Positions 6,147-6,276 of a stretch of 6,276 bases of DNA are shown here, in pieces (the first letter of the stretch is position 1; every line of letters starts with the position of its first letter). This DNA comes from Acidisphaera sp035272265 (GTDB lineage Bacteria; Pseudomonadota; Alphaproteobacteria; Acetobacterales; Acetobacteraceae): positions 1 through 6,276 of the forward strand of contig DATEQV010000073.1 of the NCBI GenBank assembly GCA_035272265.1, read 5' to 3'. A program made the position numbers and the translations under genes. Under the pieces are notes generated by a model. The model made no database searches. It was given only the letters and a program-made list of their open reading frames with translations, and had not been told where the DNA came from.

Positions 6147-6160
6147 GCCGAGTTCTCGGC
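6147..6160. repeat. 14-base inverted repeat upstream of the Hint gene
   Basis: The sequence gccgagttctcggc has two perfect 6-base arms around a 2-base centre. It lies between the stop codon of the upstream fragment and ATG 6132, with 14 bases to the start codon. The two-base centre is too short for a normal hairpin loop, and no T-run follows, so a dimeric protein-binding site is as possible as a weak stem. Chance cannot be excluded. Confidence 0.4.
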
Positions 6161-6276
6161 TACTTTCCGCCGGCCGATCGCTTGCGCTCGTAGTCTTCGA
6201 GCCACGGCTCCATGAGCTGGTCGAATTCCTCCATCTGTTCGTCGGTGTAGGATTCTGGCGCGCAGTTTTCCAGCCA
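6160..6276 (-). CDS. C-terminal end of an unrecognised acidic protein (5' end outside window)
   Basis: The minus-strand frame is open from the right edge to a TAG at 6162-6160, giving 38 codons. The peptide (beginning 'WLENCAPESYTDEQMEEFDQ' and ending 'YERKRSAGGK') is acidic and helix-like, with a basic last few residues, and has the natural composition of a real protein terminus rather than of an Arg/Ala-rich shadow frame. I do not recognise the family. The gene ends 27 bases before the Hint start, in the same direction, so the two could be co-transcribed. Confidence 0.6.
   Translation of the reverse strand, partial: WLENCAPESYTDEQMEEFDQLMEPWLEDYERKRSAGGK

Overview
The window is high-GC bacterial DNA and most resembles an alphaproteobacterium, probably Acetobacteraceae or another Rhodospirillales lineage. 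This is inferred from codon use, from the Hedgehog/intein (Hint) type protein, and from familiar-looking relatives of the DUF4139-type tail and the DUF2786-like protein. No rRNA, tRNA, insertion sequence, CRISPR array or phage gene was seen, and the gene families here do not fix the genus.

Plus strand, positions 2-2620. This half holds four genes in a row. They are the C-terminal end of a protein with a long helical tail (probably DUF4139 family), a cysteine-rich DUF2237 protein, a phytanoyl-CoA dioxygenase-family Fe(II)/2-oxoglutarate oxygenase, and a small conserved protein of unknown function with a DUF2786-like N-terminus. The first two are 33 bases apart and the last two 40 bases apart, so each pair could share a transcript. 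A 131-base gap before the oxygenase is the likeliest place for a separate promoter.

Minus strand, positions 6276-2658. This half holds three genes that converge on the first set. In transcription order they are the last 38 codons of an unrecognised acidic protein, a very large (803 aa) protein with a lysine-rich, cysteine-free beta-repeat passenger followed by a Hint domain and a family-typical tail, and a short 'core-MetE' methionine synthase closely resembling MesD. Gaps of 27 and 40 bases are compatible with one operon, but no functional link between the three is evident. A weak hairpin followed by a T-rich run lies in the 37-base convergent gap and may terminate the minus-strand transcript.

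The most interesting items are the Hint protein and the methionine synthase. The Hint protein changes abruptly in composition at its Hint cysteine, which makes it look like a modular, possibly self-cleaving, exported protein. The methionine synthase lacks the folate-binding half of MetE and has no MesX (DUF1852) partner gene inside the window.
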